Positions 44,099-53,436 of a stretch of DNA of 64,000 nt are shown piece after piece. Numbering within the stretch: position 1 is the first letter of the stretch; every line of letters begins with the position of its first letter. The DNA is taken from positions 1 to 64,000 of the forward strand of contig CAMNTM010000016.1 of NCBI GenBank assembly GCA_946558465.1, read 5' to 3'. Both the position numbers and the translations under genes were made by a program. Below the pieces are notes generated by a model. The model searched no databases. It saw only the letters and a list, made by a program, of their open reading frames with translations, and had not been told where the DNA came from. Source of the stretch: an uncultured Lachnospiraceae bacterium. Its GTDB lineage: Bacteria; Bacillota; Clostridia; Lachnospirales; Lachnospiraceae.

Positions 44099-45370
44099 AT
44101 GAAGGTTCTGATTGTAGGAAGCGGCGGCAGAGAGCACGCAATTGCATATTGTGCGGCAAAGAGTGATAAGGTGGACAAGATTTACTGTACGCCGGGAAAT
44201 GCCGGGATTGCAGAATATGCGGAATGTGAGCCGATTGGTGCGATGGAATTTGATAAGATTGTTGCGTTCGCGAAGGAGAAGGAGATAGAGCTTGTTATTG
44301 TCGGGATGGATGATCCGTTGGTGGGAGGACTGGTAGATGAACTTCTGGCAGCAGGCATCCGCACCTTCGGGCCGAGAAAAAACGCGGCAATCCTGGAGGG
44401 ATCGAAAGCCTTTTCAAAAGATCTGATGAAAAAGTATAATATACCGACTGCCGCTTATGAGAATTTTACTGACCCGGATAAGGCGCTTGCATATCTTGAG
44501 ACGGCGAAGTTCCCGATTGTTCTGAAGGCGGACGGGCTGGCGCTGGGAAAGGGCGTGTTAATCTGCGGAAATCTAAAAGAGGCAAAGGAAGGCGTAAAGA
44601 CAATCATGCTGGACAAGAAATTCGGCGCTGCAGGCAATGAGATGGTTATCGAGGAGTTTATGACCGGGCGTGAGGTGTCGGTGTTGTCCTTTGTAGATGG
44701 AAACACGATTAAGACTATGACGTCTGCGCAGGACCATAAGCGGGCCGGTGACGGAGATACTGGTTTAAATACCGGCGGGATGGGAACCTTTTCACCAAGT
44801 CCGTTCTATACGGAGGAAGTGGAAGAATTCTGCAGGAAACATATTTATCAGGCAACGGTAGATGCCATGAAGGCGGAAGGCAGACCGTTTAAGGGGGTTA
44901 TCTTCTTTGGATTAATGCTGACTGAGGAGGGACCTAAGGTACTGGAGTATAATGCGAGGTTCGGAGACCCGGAGGCGCAGGTAGTTCTGCCGAGAATGAA
45001 AAACGATATCATTGAAGTAGCGGAGGCATGCATCGACGGGACACTGGATCAGATCGACCTGCAGTTCGAAGATAATGCGGCGGTGTGTGTAGTGCTTGCA
45101 AGTGAAGGTTATCCGGTGGCATATGACAAAGGACTCCCGATTACTGGACTTGAAGAATTTAAGAAGCATGAAGGCTATTACTGCTTCCATGCCGGCACGA
45201 AGTTTGACGACGGAAGGATTGTGACAAACGGGGGACGTGTTTTGGGAGTTACGGCAAAGGGAAAGGATTTGAAGGAGGCCAGATCCAACGCCTATGCAGC
45301 AGCAGAGTGGGTACAGTTTGATAATAAGTATATGCGCCGTGATATCGGAAAGGCGATAGACGAGGCATAA
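44099..45370 (+). CDS. purD: Phosphoribosylamine-glycine ligase (GAR synthetase)
   Basis: ATP-grasp enzyme making GAR. 423 aa. Typical start MKVLIVGSGGREHAIAY, ATP-grasp region IVLKADGLALGKGVLIC and MVIEEFMTGREVSVLSF, the DHKRAGDGDTGLNTGGMGTFSP loop and LEYNARFGDPEAQ metal site. It ends the purine run and is followed by a strong terminator. Confidence 0.97.
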   Translation: MKVLIVGSGGREHAIAYCAAKSDKVDKIYCTPGNAGIAEYAECEPIGAMEFDKIVAFAKEKEIELVIVGMDDPLVGGLVDELLAAGIRTFGPRKNAAILEGSKAFSKDLMKKYNIPTAAYENFTDPDKALAYLETAKFPIVLKADGLALGKGVLICGNLKEAKEGVKTIMLDKKFGAAGNEMVIEEFMTGREVSVLSFVDGNTIKTMTSAQDHKRAGDGDTGLNTGGMGTFSPSPFYTEEVEEFCRKHIYQATVDAMKAEGRPFKGVIFFGLMLTEEGPKVLEYNARFGDPEAQVVLPRMKNDIIEVAEACIDGTLDQIDLQFEDNAAVCVVLASEGYPVAYDKGLPITGLEEFKKHEGYYCFHAGTKFDDGRIVTNGGRVLGVTAKGKDLKEARSNAYAAAEWVQFDNKYMRRDIGKAIDEA

Positions 45371-45387
45371 AGTGAATAAAGATATAG

Positions 45388-45429
45388 TTCGAAGGGGTTG
45401 TTGATTCAACAACCCTTTCGAATTTTTTT
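45388..45429. terminator. Bidirectional Rho-independent terminator after purD
   Basis: TTCGAAGGGGTTGTTGA (45388-45404) pairs with the arm ending at 45422 (one wobble), then T7. It separates purD from the convergent YczE-type gene, whose stop codon lies at the end of the T-tract. Confidence 0.9.
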
Positions 45430-46072
45430 AAAGCATGCCGTCTGTTAACTGGCTTTTAAAGAATTGAATCAACGGTCCGTTGAAGCAGGCGTTACAGACT
45501 GTCCCGATACCGACGATAAGACGGAGACTGCCGCCCGACAACAGGCAGAAAATAATTCCTATGACTACAACAGTTACATCGCTGATAACGCGGGCCTTAT
45601 CATACTTCAGGCGCTTCTGAGTCATCTCCTCGATGATGACGCCGACTGCGTCATAGGGTGCGATACCTAGATCGGCAGTCATATAAAGCGCCACTCCGAT
45701 ACCGGCAAAGAGCATCCCTAGAAAAAGTGCGAGGATGCGCAGAAGAAGTGTCATTTCTAATTGCATATGGTCTTGAAAAAACCAGCATATGAAATCGGCG
45801 AGATATCCGACTCCGGCCATGTTCACGATGGTTCCGGGGCCGATGCAGTGACGTGCAGTAAAAAATATAACAATCAGAATGACAGCGTTCATAATCAGCT
45901 GCCAGGTTCCGAACTGAAGATGAAGAAATCCGCTGATACCCAGGTTCATGCAGGTGAATGCGTCTACGCCGAACTCGCTTAAGCGGAAGCTGCCGACGCA
46001 GATTCCAATAAACAAGATTCCTGTTATCAACATCAGACAGCGTTTTATAAAGAATGTTTTTGTAGTGTTCAT
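45428..46072 (-). CDS. YczE/YitT-like membrane protein
   Basis: A 214-aa protein with about five membrane helices. The sequences ITGILFIGICVGSFRLSEFGVDAFTCMNLGIS and MTADLGIAPYDAVGVIIEE are characteristic of the YczE/YyaS family; the repeated G-[VI]-[DA]-[PA] turn suggests an internal duplication. The function is unknown; relatives in Bacillus sit near surfactin genes. AAGGAGAG precedes the ATG at a rather long spacing. It lies after the alpha-galactosidase gene but 67 bp apart, so operon membership is uncertain. Confidence 0.85.
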   Translation of the reverse strand: MNTTKTFFIKRCLMLITGILFIGICVGSFRLSEFGVDAFTCMNLGISGFLHLQFGTWQLIMNAVILIVIFFTARHCIGPGTIVNMAGVGYLADFICWFFQDHMQLEMTLLLRILALFLGMLFAGIGVALYMTADLGIAPYDAVGVIIEEMTQKRLKYDKARVISDVTVVVIGIIFCLLSGGSLRLIVGIGTVCNACFNGPLIQFFKSQLTDGML

Positions 46073-46139
46073 GTTGGCTGAACTCTCCTTATTTTCTTGT
46101 TTTTTTATTACTTCGATCTCCAGGAAGGAGATTTAAGCT

Positions 46140-48386
46140 TTAGGAAGACGATTTTCCAGAAAGTGATTCAGCCTTTAAAATATAAAGCCGGGAGTCAAAA
46201 TCACAACTTGGAATTATATCGCCGCCGGCCTCTCCGGCTGCGGCATCTGTTGTAATGAGTCCCAGATTCATAAGCTCATCTCCGAAATAGCTCTGTCCGT
46301 CCATATTGTTTGTATAGCACATTTCTGGATCAAGGCCTTGAAGGCGTATCCGGGTGAAGGATGAATTGGTCTGATTCAGAATCCTGTACCAGCCTATAAC
46401 TGCACAAGTTTTATCTTCGTTTACTGCCATCCAGGCAGTAACATTACCGTCGAAGGGACTGCAGAGACGGTAGAAGGTGCCGTACTGCAGAAGCCTGCGG
46501 TATTTCTTCATAAAAAGAACCTGCTGTTTTACTGCTTCCTGTTCTTCCTCTGTCAGCTTATTCAGGTCTAATTCATACCCGAAGGTCCCGAAATACGCAG
46601 TGTTTGCTCTAGTGTGAAGCGGAGTAATCCGGTTCAGCTGGTGATTTGGAGTGATAGATACATGGCTTCCGATACTGCTTATCGGGTAGCAGTAGGAGGT
46701 GCCGTATTGAATTTTAAGCCGTTCCACTGCGTCGGTATCGTCGCTTGCCCATCCCTGGGGCGCATAGTATAAAAGGCCCGGATCAAAGCGGCCGCCTCCG
46801 CTTGCGCAGGATTCAAACAGAACCTTAGGAAATTCAGAAGTGAGCCTTTCATATAAATCATAAACTCCAAGAATATAGCGGTGGAAGATTTCTCCCTGTC
46901 TGTCTGCCGGGTATGCATAGGAATAGCATTCGGTAATGCTGCGGTTCATATCCCATTTGATATAGGAGATACTGGCTTCTCTTAAAATCTTTGCCATCTG
47001 TTCATAGATGTAATCTACAATCTCTGGGCGGGAAAAATCAAGCACATATTGTTGCCGGCCGTGGGAGCTGCTTCTGCCTGGCGTGCTAAGAATCCAGTCT
47101 GGATGTGTGCGGTACAACTCAGAATCCTTATTGACCATTTCCGGCTCGAACCAGAGGCCGAACATCATACCTAGTTCTTCGATTTTCTTTGCCAGCTCTG
47201 TGATCCCGCCGGGAAGGAGTTTACGGTTGGCGGTCCAGTCGCCCAGGCCGGCATGGTCGTTCCTGCGTGCGCCGAACCAGCCGTCATCCAGGACAAAAAG
47301 CTCTACACCGCAGTCTCTTGCTTTTGCGGCAATGTCCACAAGACGCTCCTGTGTGAAATCAAAGTAAGTAGCCTCCCAGTTGTTGATTAATATCGGGCGG
47401 GGTCTGTCGCGCCATACACCTCTGGCTAGTCGTTTTTGATACAGCTTATGAAAGGTTTGGCTTAAGTGGTTCAGTCCGTGGGAAGTGTATATCATGACGG
47501 CCTCCGGAGTCTGAAAGGATTCATTTTCCTCCAGCTTCCAGTCGAAGCAGTCTGGATGGATTCCCAAAAGGATACGTGTTGTGTCGTAGGCATCCACCTC
47601 TGCCTGTGCAAGAAAATTTCCGCTGTATATTAGACTAAAGCCAATACATTCTCCCTTTTCCTCGTCTGCAGAGGGACGTTTTAGGATGATGAAGGGATTA
47701 TGATTGTGCGAAGAGTTTCCACGCATACTTCCTACAGACTGTATTCCCTGCTCCAGTTTCCGTTTTTTCAGATGACGTTCTCTTGCCCATGCACCGGAAA
47801 AATGTAAGAATTCATAGTCAGAGTCAGGAAGATCCATGCAAAGGCTCATCGCTCTGGAAAGATGGAGAGTCTTGGTTCCTTCATTTATAAATCTTGCACT
47901 GCGGGCGATAATTCCTCCCCGGGCAAAGATCGTGTAAAAAAGTTTTAGTGAAAGATTGGTGACAGGGTCTTTTAGAAAGAGCGTCAGAGTTTCAGCCTCA
48001 GAGCTGTCCTCAGTATAGGTTGCAGGAAGTCCGGGAAGAGCTGGCTTACCTTCGGAAATCGTATGTCTGATGTACCGGAAATCACTGATGCGGCTGCCAT
48101 TTTCCTGTATAACCTCTGCAGCAGGCTGCCGGTAGTCTGTCGAGCCGTATACGCCGTACTCCTGTTTGATATGCTCTAGAGATATGGTGCGGTCGCCTTC
48201 GTAGAGATAAGAGGTCATAGGGCGGGAAGCAGTTTCCAGCAGATAAGAAAAATCTTCTTTGTGATGAATACGGCTGCCGAAATACAACCCTGCCATCTGT
48301 CCGCCGGGCAGTACAGTCATAATATAGCTGATGGTATCATTCTGCAGATGAAAGGTACGTGTGTGTTCATTGTATCGGATGCTCAT
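46140..48386 (-). CDS. Alpha-galactosidase, GH36
   Basis: Hydrolyses terminal alpha-1,6-galactose from raffinose-type sugars and melibiose. 748 aa, full length. N-terminal beta-sandwich (1-330), then the TIM barrel with WFGARRNDHAGLGDW, YIKWDMNRSITE (nucleophile Asp near 479) and the WASDDTDAVERLKIQYG block (acid/base Asp near 549-550). The SCASGGGRFDPG substrate loop is present. No signal peptide, so the enzyme is cytosolic and needs sugar uptake, but no transporter is adjacent. AGGAGG precedes the ATG. The AraC-type gene just upstream on the same strand is the likely regulator. Confidence 0.96.
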   Translation of the reverse strand: MSIRYNEHTRTFHLQNDTISYIMTVLPGGQMAGLYFGSRIHHKEDFSYLLETASRPMTSYLYEGDRTISLEHIKQEYGVYGSTDYRQPAAEVIQENGSRISDFRYIRHTISEGKPALPGLPATYTEDSSEAETLTLFLKDPVTNLSLKLFYTIFARGGIIARSARFINEGTKTLHLSRAMSLCMDLPDSDYEFLHFSGAWARERHLKKRKLEQGIQSVGSMRGNSSHNHNPFIILKRPSADEEKGECIGFSLIYSGNFLAQAEVDAYDTTRILLGIHPDCFDWKLEENESFQTPEAVMIYTSHGLNHLSQTFHKLYQKRLARGVWRDRPRPILINNWEATYFDFTQERLVDIAAKARDCGVELFVLDDGWFGARRNDHAGLGDWTANRKLLPGGITELAKKIEELGMMFGLWFEPEMVNKDSELYRTHPDWILSTPGRSSSHGRQQYVLDFSRPEIVDYIYEQMAKILREASISYIKWDMNRSITECYSYAYPADRQGEIFHRYILGVYDLYERLTSEFPKVLFESCASGGGRFDPGLLYYAPQGWASDDTDAVERLKIQYGTSYCYPISSIGSHVSITPNHQLNRITPLHTRANTAYFGTFGYELDLNKLTEEEQEAVKQQVLFMKKYRRLLQYGTFYRLCSPFDGNVTAWMAVNEDKTCAVIGWYRILNQTNSSFTRIRLQGLDPEMCYTNNMDGQSYFGDELMNLGLITTDAAAGEAGGDIIPSCDFDSRLYILKAESLSGKSSS

Positions 48387-48488
48387 GATAATTTCCTCCT
48401 GTTGATGTTCGATGTTTGACTGAAACAGATTATAGAAAAAAGGAAAGAAAAAATACAGGAGCTTATGTTATAAAAAACTGTCAAAATG

Positions 48489-49316
48489 TTAGATATTTTT
48501 CTGACGGCGGTATTTTGACGGTGGTATTCCCTTGCGTGCTTTGAAGGCCTTTGAGAAGACGAGTACATCGTTGTATCCACAGGAAAGAGCTACGCTTTCT
48601 ACCGACAGGTCTGTAAGTTTTAAAAGCTCGGCAGCCCGGGTAATACGATAGTTGGTCAGATAGTCCTGAGGAGATGTGTTTAAATGTTTTTTAAATAAGG
48701 TATAAAGATAGCTTCGATTGACACAGACATAGTCTGCAATGTCTGTGACGCGAAGTGCAAATGCATAGTTGTTCTGGATGAATTCTACTGCCTGCTGTAC
48801 GTACTGGTTTCCTCCGTCAGAGTTCACCGGCACAGCTGCAGCAGTATTGCGGGCAAGAACAGAAAAAAAAGAATATAAAAGTCCTATCATCAAAAGCTGA
48901 TTGGAGGAGGTGCAGATATTGTGCTCCAGCATCTCCATTACAATGTGGCGGAGCTCATCAGGATAGCTGCACCGGAAGACGGGATGAGAACCTGTAAGTC
49001 CGATATCCTGAAGATATTTCCCGGCATTTGCTCCGTCAAATCCAATCCAGAGATAGGTCCAGGGCTCAAGGCTGTCTGCGCAGTAGTAGGTTTGTACCTG
49101 AGGTTCGATAAGAAAGCCCTGGTCTGCTTCAAGCTGGTACAGCTTTTCTCCGATCTGATAACTTCCCTTTCCCTCTAATATATAGTGAATCAGATAATTC
49201 GGACGCACGGCCGGACCGAAGCCGTACCCCGGCGGACATTTGTCGCAGCCGCAGTAGCAAAGGTACAGGTCGTTAAATTTTCTGTCTGCTGATTGTAAAA
49301 TATAGGATGATTCCAT
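48489..49316 (-). CDS. AraC-family regulator of alpha-galactosidase type (MsmR-like)
   Basis: 275 aa. N-terminal cupin sugar-binding domain (about residues 15-150: YLIHYILEGKGSYQIGEKLYQ, QVQTYYCADSLEPWTYLWIGFDG). C-terminal AraC helix-turn-helix pair (about 170-272: YVCVNRSYLYTLFKKHLNTSPQDYL, CGYNDVLVFSKAFKARKGIPPSKYR). MsmR/RafR-like members activate raffinose and melibiose genes when the sugar is bound, in agreement with the GH36 gene that follows after 102 bp. GCAGGAGG precedes the ATG. Confidence 0.92.
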   Translation of the reverse strand: MESSYILQSADRKFNDLYLCYCGCDKCPPGYGFGPAVRPNYLIHYILEGKGSYQIGEKLYQLEADQGFLIEPQVQTYYCADSLEPWTYLWIGFDGANAGKYLQDIGLTGSHPVFRCSYPDELRHIVMEMLEHNICTSSNQLLMIGLLYSFFSVLARNTAAAVPVNSDGGNQYVQQAVEFIQNNYAFALRVTDIADYVCVNRSYLYTLFKKHLNTSPQDYLTNYRITRAAELLKLTDLSVESVALSCGYNDVLVFSKAFKARKGIPPSKYRRQKNI

Positions 49317-49364
49317 GCCGCCTCCTGCAAAAATAAGTTTTCAAAAAGTTTATATGTGAAATAA

Positions 49365-50171
49365 TTAAGACCGAATAAGAACCTGTATTTCCGTAAGAAA
49401 TTCTTCTGTACGTATAGTGTCTCGGTTATCAATTGCATAGATTTCAAAGGGCTCTCCTATAATTTGATAATCTTTGCTTCCTGCAAGCTTAAAAAGCTCT
49501 GTAAGTCTGTCTGCGTTCTGTCCGTAATCACCCCGGTAGTAATAAGAGAGATAGTCCCCGGCAGGGAGGGTGAAGTCAGAGTCCGGCGTATCCTGTTCCA
49601 ATATAAAGAATACGGAGGTATATACATTTGAAATGCCCTGACTTAAATCCGGAAGTGACAAAAAAGCACAGATTGTCTGGGTTTCCAGGCTTCGAATTTT
49701 GTCCTCGTGCTTTTGATGCAGCTTCTTGATTAAGAAATCCATCTCTTCGTCGCGGGTAATATATTCGTTCAGACGTACACAGTTTCGCCGGGGCAGCGTT
49801 TTAACTGTCAAGGCGAGCTCCGGAATATTTAATGCTGCATCGAGAGCAGCCAATTTTTCCTGTATTGTATTTACCTTTATACGAAGCTCTTCCTGACGAA
49901 GTCCAAGAAGCTCAAGCTCCCGATGCAGGAGCTTCCTGGTATTACGGACACTCTGAGAATCCAGATATTCCTTGATTTGTGCCATAGAAAATCCCAGGAT
50001 GCGCAAATCACGGATAATGTTCAGCTTATACATATCCTTCAAGTTATAGAGGCGGTAGCCGTTGGTGTCTCTGTGTGGATTCAGGATACCGAGTTTTTCA
50101 TAATAACGCAGAGAATCGATTCCAATATTGTATAATTTCGAGATTTCGCTGATTTTATAATAATTTTTCAT
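49365..50171 (-). CDS. MerR-family regulator (BmrR-like)
   Basis: 268 aa from the ATG at 50171, which follows GAGGAG; a longer frame back to 50243 covers the promoter region and is rejected. The N-terminal MerR helix-turn-helix is YKISEISKLYNIGIDSLRYYEKLGI with the wing NGYRLYN. A coiled-coil dimerisation helix follows (about 75-115). The C-terminal 150 residues look like a GyrI-like/effector-binding domain, as in BmrR, which senses drugs. It is divergent from a MATE pump whose promoter has a MerR-type 19-bp spacer, so it probably activates that pump. Confidence 0.9.
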   Translation of the reverse strand: MKNYYKISEISKLYNIGIDSLRYYEKLGILNPHRDTNGYRLYNLKDMYKLNIIRDLRILGFSMAQIKEYLDSQSVRNTRKLLHRELELLGLRQEELRIKVNTIQEKLAALDAALNIPELALTVKTLPRRNCVRLNEYITRDEEMDFLIKKLHQKHEDKIRSLETQTICAFLSLPDLSQGISNVYTSVFFILEQDTPDSDFTLPAGDYLSYYYRGDYGQNADRLTELFKLAGSKDYQIIGEPFEIYAIDNRDTIRTEEFLTEIQVLIRS

Positions 50172-50212
50172 AGAAGCTCCTCGGTTCCATATAACTGGCT
50201 GATTTATTATGC

Positions 50213-50243
50213 TTGACTCTGGTATTATACCAGGGTTTAGCAT
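50213..50243 (+). promoter_or_regulatory. MerR-type promoter and operator of the MATE pump
   Basis: -35 TTGACT (50213-50218) and -10 TAGCAT (50238-50243) are separated by 19 bp, longer than the normal 17 bp. The spacer contains the perfect palindrome CTGGTATTATACCAG (50219-50233). A long spacer with an operator inside it is the hallmark of promoters that MerR proteins activate by twisting the DNA. Confidence 0.8.
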
Positions 50244-50281
50244 AAAAGGAAATAAGAGAAAGAAAAAAGAGGAAAATAGGT

Positions 50282-51595
50282 ATGAAGCTGGAAGGAAAAT
50301 CGCTGAAACGAGATTTTTTAAAATTCATTTTGCCGGCAGTAGTGTCACAATGGGTTTTTGCATTGTATACGATGGTGGATGGCATGTTTGTAGCCCGCGG
50401 GGTGTCTGAGACGGCACTTGCAGCGGTAAATATAGCAGCTCCGTTCGTAACCGGAATGTTTGCATTGTCCTTGATGTTTGCAGTCGGCACATCGACGGTT
50501 GTGGCGCTTCTTTTCGGGGAGAAGAAGGTGAAGGAGGCAAAGGAGGCATTTTCACAAAATATGGCGGTAACGACTGTACTTTCCCTTGCAATTACTGTGA
50601 TTGTGCTTGTAAATCTCCAGAGCTTTTGTAAGTTTCTTGGGGCGGCAGAGCTGACGATGCCGTATGTAAGGGAATATATTCTTACGATTGCACCATTTGC
50701 GGCCTGCTTTATTCTTTCTTACTCTTTTGAGATTTTAATCAGTACGGATGGTTATCCGGCGTTGGCGACTGTTATCGTAAGTATAGGCGTAGTGCTGAAT
50801 TGTATTTTAGATTATTTTTTCGTAATTGTATTTCATCAGGGAGTATTTGGGGCAGCATTTGCAACGGGGCTGTCTCAGGCAGCAGTGATTGTGTTTTATC
50901 TCAGGCATTTTCTTGGAAAAAAGGGAACGATAAAGTTCTGCCGCTTTACCTTCCGGCCAAAGCTTGTGCTTCGGGAAATTCGAAACGGCTTTCCCTCTGG
51001 AATTACAGAGATGTCGGCAGGTATCATTACTTTTCTGTTTAATCAGGCAGTTATACGGTTTCTGGATGAGGAGGCGCTTGTAAGCTATACGATTATTGCT
51101 TATATAAATGCAGTTGTTGTTATGTCTATGACAGGAATTTCCCAGGGAAGCCAGCCGTTAATCAGCTATTATTACGGGAAGGGTGAGAAGGAAAAATGCA
51201 GAAGGCTTATGCAGTACGAGGTACTTTCCGTGCTCGTTTTTTCTGTGCTGGCAGTTTCTGTTTGTTTTGCGTGGGCAGGGGAGATTGCAGGAATTTTCAT
51301 ATCAGAGGAATTCATAGAGCTGAAGGCTTATTCTGTAAGAGTGTTTCGTATATTTATACTTTCATTTTTTATAGCGGGTTATAATATCATTATAGCCGGA
51401 TTTTTTACTGCTGTTGAAAAATCTGTGCCGGCGATAGTGATTTCGCTGGCGCGGGGGTTTGTAATGCTGCTTGTAAGTATGGCAGTTTTGATTTATATTT
51501 TTGGAGGAGAAGGCATCTGGTGGGCTGCGGTGCTGTCGGAGGCGCTGTGTCTCATTCTGTCAGGGGCGCTTTATCTTTCCAGACGAAACCTATGA
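50282..51595 (+). CDS. MATE-family efflux transporter
   Basis: A 437-aa, 12-helix antiporter that exports cationic drugs or metabolites using a Na+ or H+ gradient. The start MKLEGKSLKRDFLKFILPAV is followed by the two homologous six-helix halves (about 15-215 and 225-430). The MATE repeat patterns PLYTMVDGMFVARGVSETALAAVNIA-like and MTGISQGSQPLISYYYGKG are visible. Its promoter carries a MerR operator and the divergent regulator is BmrR-like, so induction by a ligand is likely. Next to it lies a convergent YwaF-type gene. Confidence 0.93.
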   Translation: MKLEGKSLKRDFLKFILPAVVSQWVFALYTMVDGMFVARGVSETALAAVNIAAPFVTGMFALSLMFAVGTSTVVALLFGEKKVKEAKEAFSQNMAVTTVLSLAITVIVLVNLQSFCKFLGAAELTMPYVREYILTIAPFAACFILSYSFEILISTDGYPALATVIVSIGVVLNCILDYFFVIVFHQGVFGAAFATGLSQAAVIVFYLRHFLGKKGTIKFCRFTFRPKLVLREIRNGFPSGITEMSAGIITFLFNQAVIRFLDEEALVSYTIIAYINAVVVMSMTGISQGSQPLISYYYGKGEKEKCRRLMQYEVLSVLVFSVLAVSVCFAWAGEIAGIFISEEFIELKAYSVRVFRIFILSFFIAGYNIIIAGFFTAVEKSVPAIVISLARGFVMLLVSMAVLIYIFGGEGIWWAAVLSEALCLILSGALYLSRRNL

Positions 51596-51631
51596 AAATC
51601 CGGACGGCAGCCAGGTAAAATATACAAGAGA

Positions 51632-52273
51632 CTAAAGAGAAGTTTTCTTCAGGCGGGAAAGAAATACTCTCCACAGGCAGTGCAGAAGGAATGCTCCGGC
51701 AGGGATAGAGAATGTATAAACTAAGATTCCTGCCGGGTTCCCGAAAAACAGGGCAATTCCCTGGAATACCTTCTGCGTCATAGGATAATGAGGGCTGATA
51801 TAGAACATATTGATCGAGCCATAATGGTAAAGTACAAGGTTCAGGGCTGTGGCAAGAAGGCAGCAGGACAGATAAATAAGCGCGCAGAAGCAAAAGCCCT
51901 TAAAGGAGTAGTCTGCCTCCTTTGTAAGACCGGCATAAATTCCCAGGATGATAAGAAGAATATGCCAGCCAAAGGAATGTATCGTCAAAGGGGCATAGCC
52001 GTAGTGCAGTCCGCTGGTATCAAAAAAGGTGAAGATGCCTGCCAGTAGTCCAAAATCCATAAGAAAGGTAAGCAGGGCCCTGTATATTTTCAGAGATTTT
52101 ACCTGTGATGCAAGCAGACATACATACATGGGAATGCTGCAGAGCTGGAAGGGAAAATACCACCAGTTATATTGTCCGTGATTCAAATAATAAGTAAGAC
52201 ACCATTGCTTCCAGATTTCGGTGGAAAGCATCAGGATGCCGGAACAGAATATAATACGTCTATGTTTTTTCAT
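51632..52273 (-). CDS. YwaF/TIGR02206-type membrane protein
   Basis: A 213-aa protein with about six membrane helices. The ATG at 52273 follows GGGAGAT; the longer frame upstream is rejected. Family-like features are the YLNHGQYNWWYFPFQLCSIPMYVCL segment (about residues 28-52), LTFLMDFGLLAGIFTFFDTSG and the IHSFGWHILLIILGIY helix with a conserved His. The function of this family is unknown. It faces the MATE gene with 36 bp between stop codons. Confidence 0.82.
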   Translation of the reverse strand: MKKHRRIIFCSGILMLSTEIWKQWCLTYYLNHGQYNWWYFPFQLCSIPMYVCLLASQVKSLKIYRALLTFLMDFGLLAGIFTFFDTSGLHYGYAPLTIHSFGWHILLIILGIYAGLTKEADYSFKGFCFCALIYLSCCLLATALNLVLYHYGSINMFYISPHYPMTQKVFQGIALFFGNPAGILVYTFSIPAGAFLLHCLWRVFLSRLKKTSL

Positions 52274-52444
52274 GTTTATCTCCCATATATAGATGCCAGG
52301 GCGTATTTTGAATGTTTTTAGGATTGCGGGAGCATGAAATGCGGAGCAATCCGTGGCATCATGGGGCAAAAAACCTTTTGACCCCAGCGTCATGTATAAA
52401 GTGTATCAGGAAATATATTTATTATACATCCAAAGGAAGAATTG

Positions 52445-52453
52445 TGCTATAAT
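52445..52453 (+). promoter_or_regulatory. Extended -10 promoter upstream of the second DMT permease
   Basis: TGCTATAAT (52445-52453) is a perfect extended -10 element; no good -35 lies 17 bp upstream, which extended -10 promoters tolerate. About 75 bp of leader precede the start at 52534. Confidence 0.5.
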
Positions 52454-52533
52454 GGCCGGGTGGGTTATAGACCTGAATGAATATGTTTTCAATGCTTTTT
52501 ATTTGCTGAGGATAGAATGGGGTGACGAAAGAT

Positions 52534-53424
52534 ATGAAGACGAAAAATGTTTTTATGCTGCTTTTGACAGCATTTATCTGGGGGACGGCTTTTGTCGCCC
52601 AGAGTATGGGGATGGATTATCTCGGTCCATTTACCTTTAACGGGGTCCGCAGTCTGATAGGCGGGGCGGCTCTTCTGCCATGTATTGTGCTTCTAGACAG
52701 GATGAATGGAAAAGGGGGAAAGAAAAAGCATGCAGGAAGCAGAAGAGATTTGGTTTTTGGCGGGGTTCTCTGTGGAATCCTTTTGTGTGCAGCCAGCAGT
52801 CTGCAGCAGATAGGAATTCAGTATACGACTGCAGGAAAAGCGGGATTCATTACGGCATTTTATATTGTAATTGTGCCGATACTCGGAATCTTTTTGAAAA
52901 AGAAAACTGGCTGGAAGGTATGGACAGCAGTTATAATTGCTCTTACTGGCTTATATTTTTTATGTATTAAGGAGGGGTTTTCTATCGGGAAAGGAGATAT
53001 GCTGATATTTGCTTGTGCGATGGTTTTTTCCATACATATTCTGGTGATTGATTATTTTTCACCAAAGGCAGACGGGGTTAAAATGTCTTGTATACAATTT
53101 TTTGTATGTGGATTTATATCTCTTCCCTTTATGTTTCTGCTTGAGACACCCAGATTGTCCGATATGACGGACAGTTTGATGCCGCTTTTATATGCAGGAG
53201 TGTTATCCTGCGGTGTGGCGTATACGCTTCAGATAGTCGGGCAGAAGAATGTAAATCCTGCGGTTGCATCATTGATTTTAAGTTTAGAGTCCTGTTTTTC
53301 CGTATTGGCAGGCTGGATTGTACTTGGAGAAAAGCTTTCCGTCAGAGAGACGGCCGGCTGTGTACTAATGTTCGCAGCGATTATACTTGCACAGCTGCCG
53401 GATAAGAAAGAGGAGATTTTATAA
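52534..53424 (+). CDS. EamA/DMT-family permease
   Basis: A 296-aa, 10-helix transporter with two EamA repeats (about residues 5-140 and 150-290). First-repeat motifs are LLLTAFIWGTAFVAQS and FNGVRSLIGGAALLP; the second has VASLILSLESCFSVLAGWIVLGEKLS, the classic EamA end. The ATG at 52534 follows GGGGTGA; the GTG at 52522 is inside that site. The substrate is unknown. The HD-domain gene follows after 12 bp and is probably co-transcribed. Confidence 0.9.
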   Translation: MKTKNVFMLLLTAFIWGTAFVAQSMGMDYLGPFTFNGVRSLIGGAALLPCIVLLDRMNGKGGKKKHAGSRRDLVFGGVLCGILLCAASSLQQIGIQYTTAGKAGFITAFYIVIVPILGIFLKKKTGWKVWTAVIIALTGLYFLCIKEGFSIGKGDMLIFACAMVFSIHILVIDYFSPKADGVKMSCIQFFVCGFISLPFMFLLETPRLSDMTDSLMPLLYAGVLSCGVAYTLQIVGQKNVNPAVASLILSLESCFSVLAGWIVLGEKLSVRETAGCVLMFAAIILAQLPDKKEEIL

Positions 53425-53436
53425 GGAGGAAATTTT

